Assembly: GCA_036850595.1 (NCBI GenBank)
Contig: CM072161.1
Location: forward strand, 17,193,812-17,257,811
Source of the DNA: Rhyacichthys aspro
Taxonomy: Eukaryota > Chordata > Actinopteri > Gobiiformes > Rhyacichthyidae
DNA: 64,000 nt
Direction of reading: 5' to 3'
In this document: positions 62,321 through 64,000 of the stretch, in pieces
Numbering within the stretch: position 1 is the stretch's first letter
Layout of the letters: each line of letters starts with the position of its first letter
Notes under the pieces: generated by a model
Seen by the model: only the letters and a program-made list of their open reading frames with translations
Told to the model about the DNA's origin: nothing
Databases searched by the model: none
Position numbers and translations under genes: made by a program

Positions 62321-62695
62321 TTACTTGGAGCTGGTATATTTAGTGACAGCCTTCGTTCCCTCGGACACGGCGTGCTTAGCCAGCTCTCCGGGCAGCAGGA
62401 GGCGCACAGCGGTCTGGATCTCTCTGGAGGTGATGGTGGAGCGCTTGTTGTAATGAGCCAGACGCGAAGCCTCACCGGCGATCCTCTCAAAGATGTCGTT
62501 CACAAAGGAGTTCATGATGCTCATGGCTTTGGAGGAGATCCCGGTGTCGGGGTGGACCTGCTTCAGTACTTTGTACACGTAGATAGCATAGCTCTCCTTC
62601 CTGGTCTTTCTCTTCTTCTTACCGCCTTTTCCTGCGGTTTTAGTAACCGCTTTCTTTGAGCCTTTCTTCGGCGCTGCTTTTGCTGGTTCTGGCAT
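62321..62695 (-). CDS. histone H2B, copy 2
   Basis: Intronless H2B, 124 residues. The fold and C-terminus are identical to copy 1; tail substitutions lie at three positions (MPEPAKAAPKKGSKKAVTKT, then AGKGG). The minus-strand promoter has TATAAAAA (complement at 62750-62757) and an octamer-like ATTTACAT (complement near 62765-62772). The 3' UTR up to and including the stem-loop is close to that of H2B-1 (GTAGATTCATTTACTTGGAG shared on the plus strand), so the duplicated unit included the 3' end. Confidence 0.97.
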   Translation of the reverse strand: MPEPAKAAPKKGSKKAVTKTAGKGGKKKRKTRKESYAIYVYKVLKQVHPDTGISSKAMSIMNSFVNDIFERIAGEASRLAHYNKRSTITSREIQTAVRLLLPGELAKHAVSEGTKAVTKYTSSK

Positions 62696-62749
62696 TTTGT
62701 TTCTCGGTGATGCAGACAGTTAGATAAATGTGGGTAGGGCAGAGTCGTA

Positions 62750-62772
62750 TTTTTATACTCTCTTCATGTAAA
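62750..62772 (-). promoter_or_regulatory. H2B-2 promoter: TATA and octamer-like site
   Basis: TATAAAAA (plus TTTTTATA, 62750-62757), and ATTTACAT one mismatch from the Oct-1 octamer ATTTGCAT that is typical of H2B promoters. Confidence 0.55.
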
Positions 62773-62799
62773 TCTGACTCTGGTGTCGCTCAAACGCGA

Positions 62800-63472
62800 T
62801 TGGCTGTCTCCAGTTAATGATACTGCGCACGCGTTTGACCATGAGTAAGCAGAATGACCTTTATGTTTAGTCATAAAAGGCTTTTCAGATTCATTTTTTC
62901 TCAATGAAAACGCAGCTAAGGAATCATACCCCTAAACATGTAATGGAGAGGGAGCAAAAACTTTAAAAATCAAACTCAAAAAACCCTTATAATTTTCTCT
63001 ATATATGTTGGTATTGCTACATTCTTTGTTGTGGAAATTTAGACACACTTGGTGGGATCTGTACAGTTTGGGGTGTGTACATGTAAAAAATGATTAGTAT
63101 GGTCCTTATATCCTTAACGATTTACCGTGGAATCCTAACCTAATGGGTTTGCCTTGTAAGTACTGTATAGCCAGACACTTTGACACAATTAGTCCAAGTG
63201 TTACAAGAATGGGTAACTCTTTCATTTATACACAAATGTCTATTTTACCACACAGCTTTTCTGCAAGAATAACTGCCTATTAAAAATGTTTAGCTCACTC
63301 ACTTGAATTTAACATGTACAGCTGTATAATATAATGTGTGAACATGTGACCAATGTGATTGATCTTAGAATACATAATCAACCAAGTTGAGTTTTATTGT
63401 GGCAAAAGACGTCAAAAATTAAACTAAATGTCAAGATTAGGAAGTTAAGCTTTTTTTTTTAATATGGTGGGT
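62800..63472. other. spacer between H2B-2 and H4-3
   Basis: AT-rich, no gene. CCAAT-like ATTGG lies near 62800-62805, upstream of H2B-2. Confidence 0.4.
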
Positions 63473-63488
63473 GGCTCTAAAAAGAGCC
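63473..63488 (-). terminator. histone 3' stem-loop of H4-3
   Basis: GGCTCTTTTTAGAGCC on the minus strand followed by ACCCA: canonical stem, TTTT loop. Confidence 0.93.
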
Positions 63489-63512
63489 TTTGGTTTTTAT
63501 TCGTTATGCCGT

Positions 63513-63833
<321 letters not shown>

Positions 63834-64000
63834 TCAAACACTAACAGTGGATGGTTGGAGTGGACCGGGTCCGCCCGTTTTACTTTGTGTATGCGGACGT
63901 TGGTGAAGACAGGGGGAAACATTTTTAACCACTGCGCATGTGCGGGGGGATTTCCCAACGCTCACGCTGCAACACACAGGAGTCATTTTCTTAATTTGGT

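Overview
The window is nuclear DNA of a ray-finned fish, most likely a percomorph-type teleost. The genes have short exons with GT/AG introns. The proteins read as vertebrate orthologues. Intergenic DNA carries teleost-style SINE/LINE tails and TTAA-flanked miniature transposons. Exon models below were made by eye from reading frame, splice signals and family knowledge; no alignment was run.

Left part (1-20,200), all minus strand: an hnRNP A/B gene (hnrnpab; coding 861-4816, promoter near 6.3 kb), a BTG/Tob-family gene closest to BTG4 (7858-9706), and the mitochondrial carrier slc25a14/UCP5 (13297-19138, first non-coding exon ending at 20161). Middle part: a possible two-exon small signal-peptide gene (22811-23847, minus), a three-exon gpr119 lipid-sensor GPCR (26562-29044, plus), and a CLK/LAMMER-family kinase (31470-37310, minus) whose readable N-terminus has no Arg/Ser-rich domain. 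SLC25A14-GPR119 are neighbours on the human X, whereas HNRNPAB-CLK4 are neighbours on human chromosome 5, so two ancestral blocks are interleaved here. From 37.4 to 46.1 kb I see no gene, only repeats.

Right part (46.1-64 kb): a replication-dependent histone cluster with eleven intact intronless genes: H2A+, H4+, H1+, H3+, H2B- and then H1-, H4-, H2A-, H3-, H2B-, H4-. Each is followed by the 16-nt histone stem-loop. H2A-H4-H1 on the left and H1-H4-H2A on the right form a mirror image. The two H1 units are about 1.05 kb near-identical inverted arms. The space between the arms holds a TTAA-bounded element with a two-exon reading frame resembling the P2X7 cytoplasmic (ballast) domain, a 21-bp minisatellite and a full CRE site. 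A 71-nt, nearly perfect hairpin lies between H1-2 and H4-2, and a frameshifted H4 3' remnant lies between H2A-2 and H3-2.

Functionally the non-histone genes are independent: RNA binding, mRNA deadenylation, mitochondrial transport, GPCR signalling and a splicing-kinase family. The histone genes together supply the S-phase nucleosome proteins plus linker H1.
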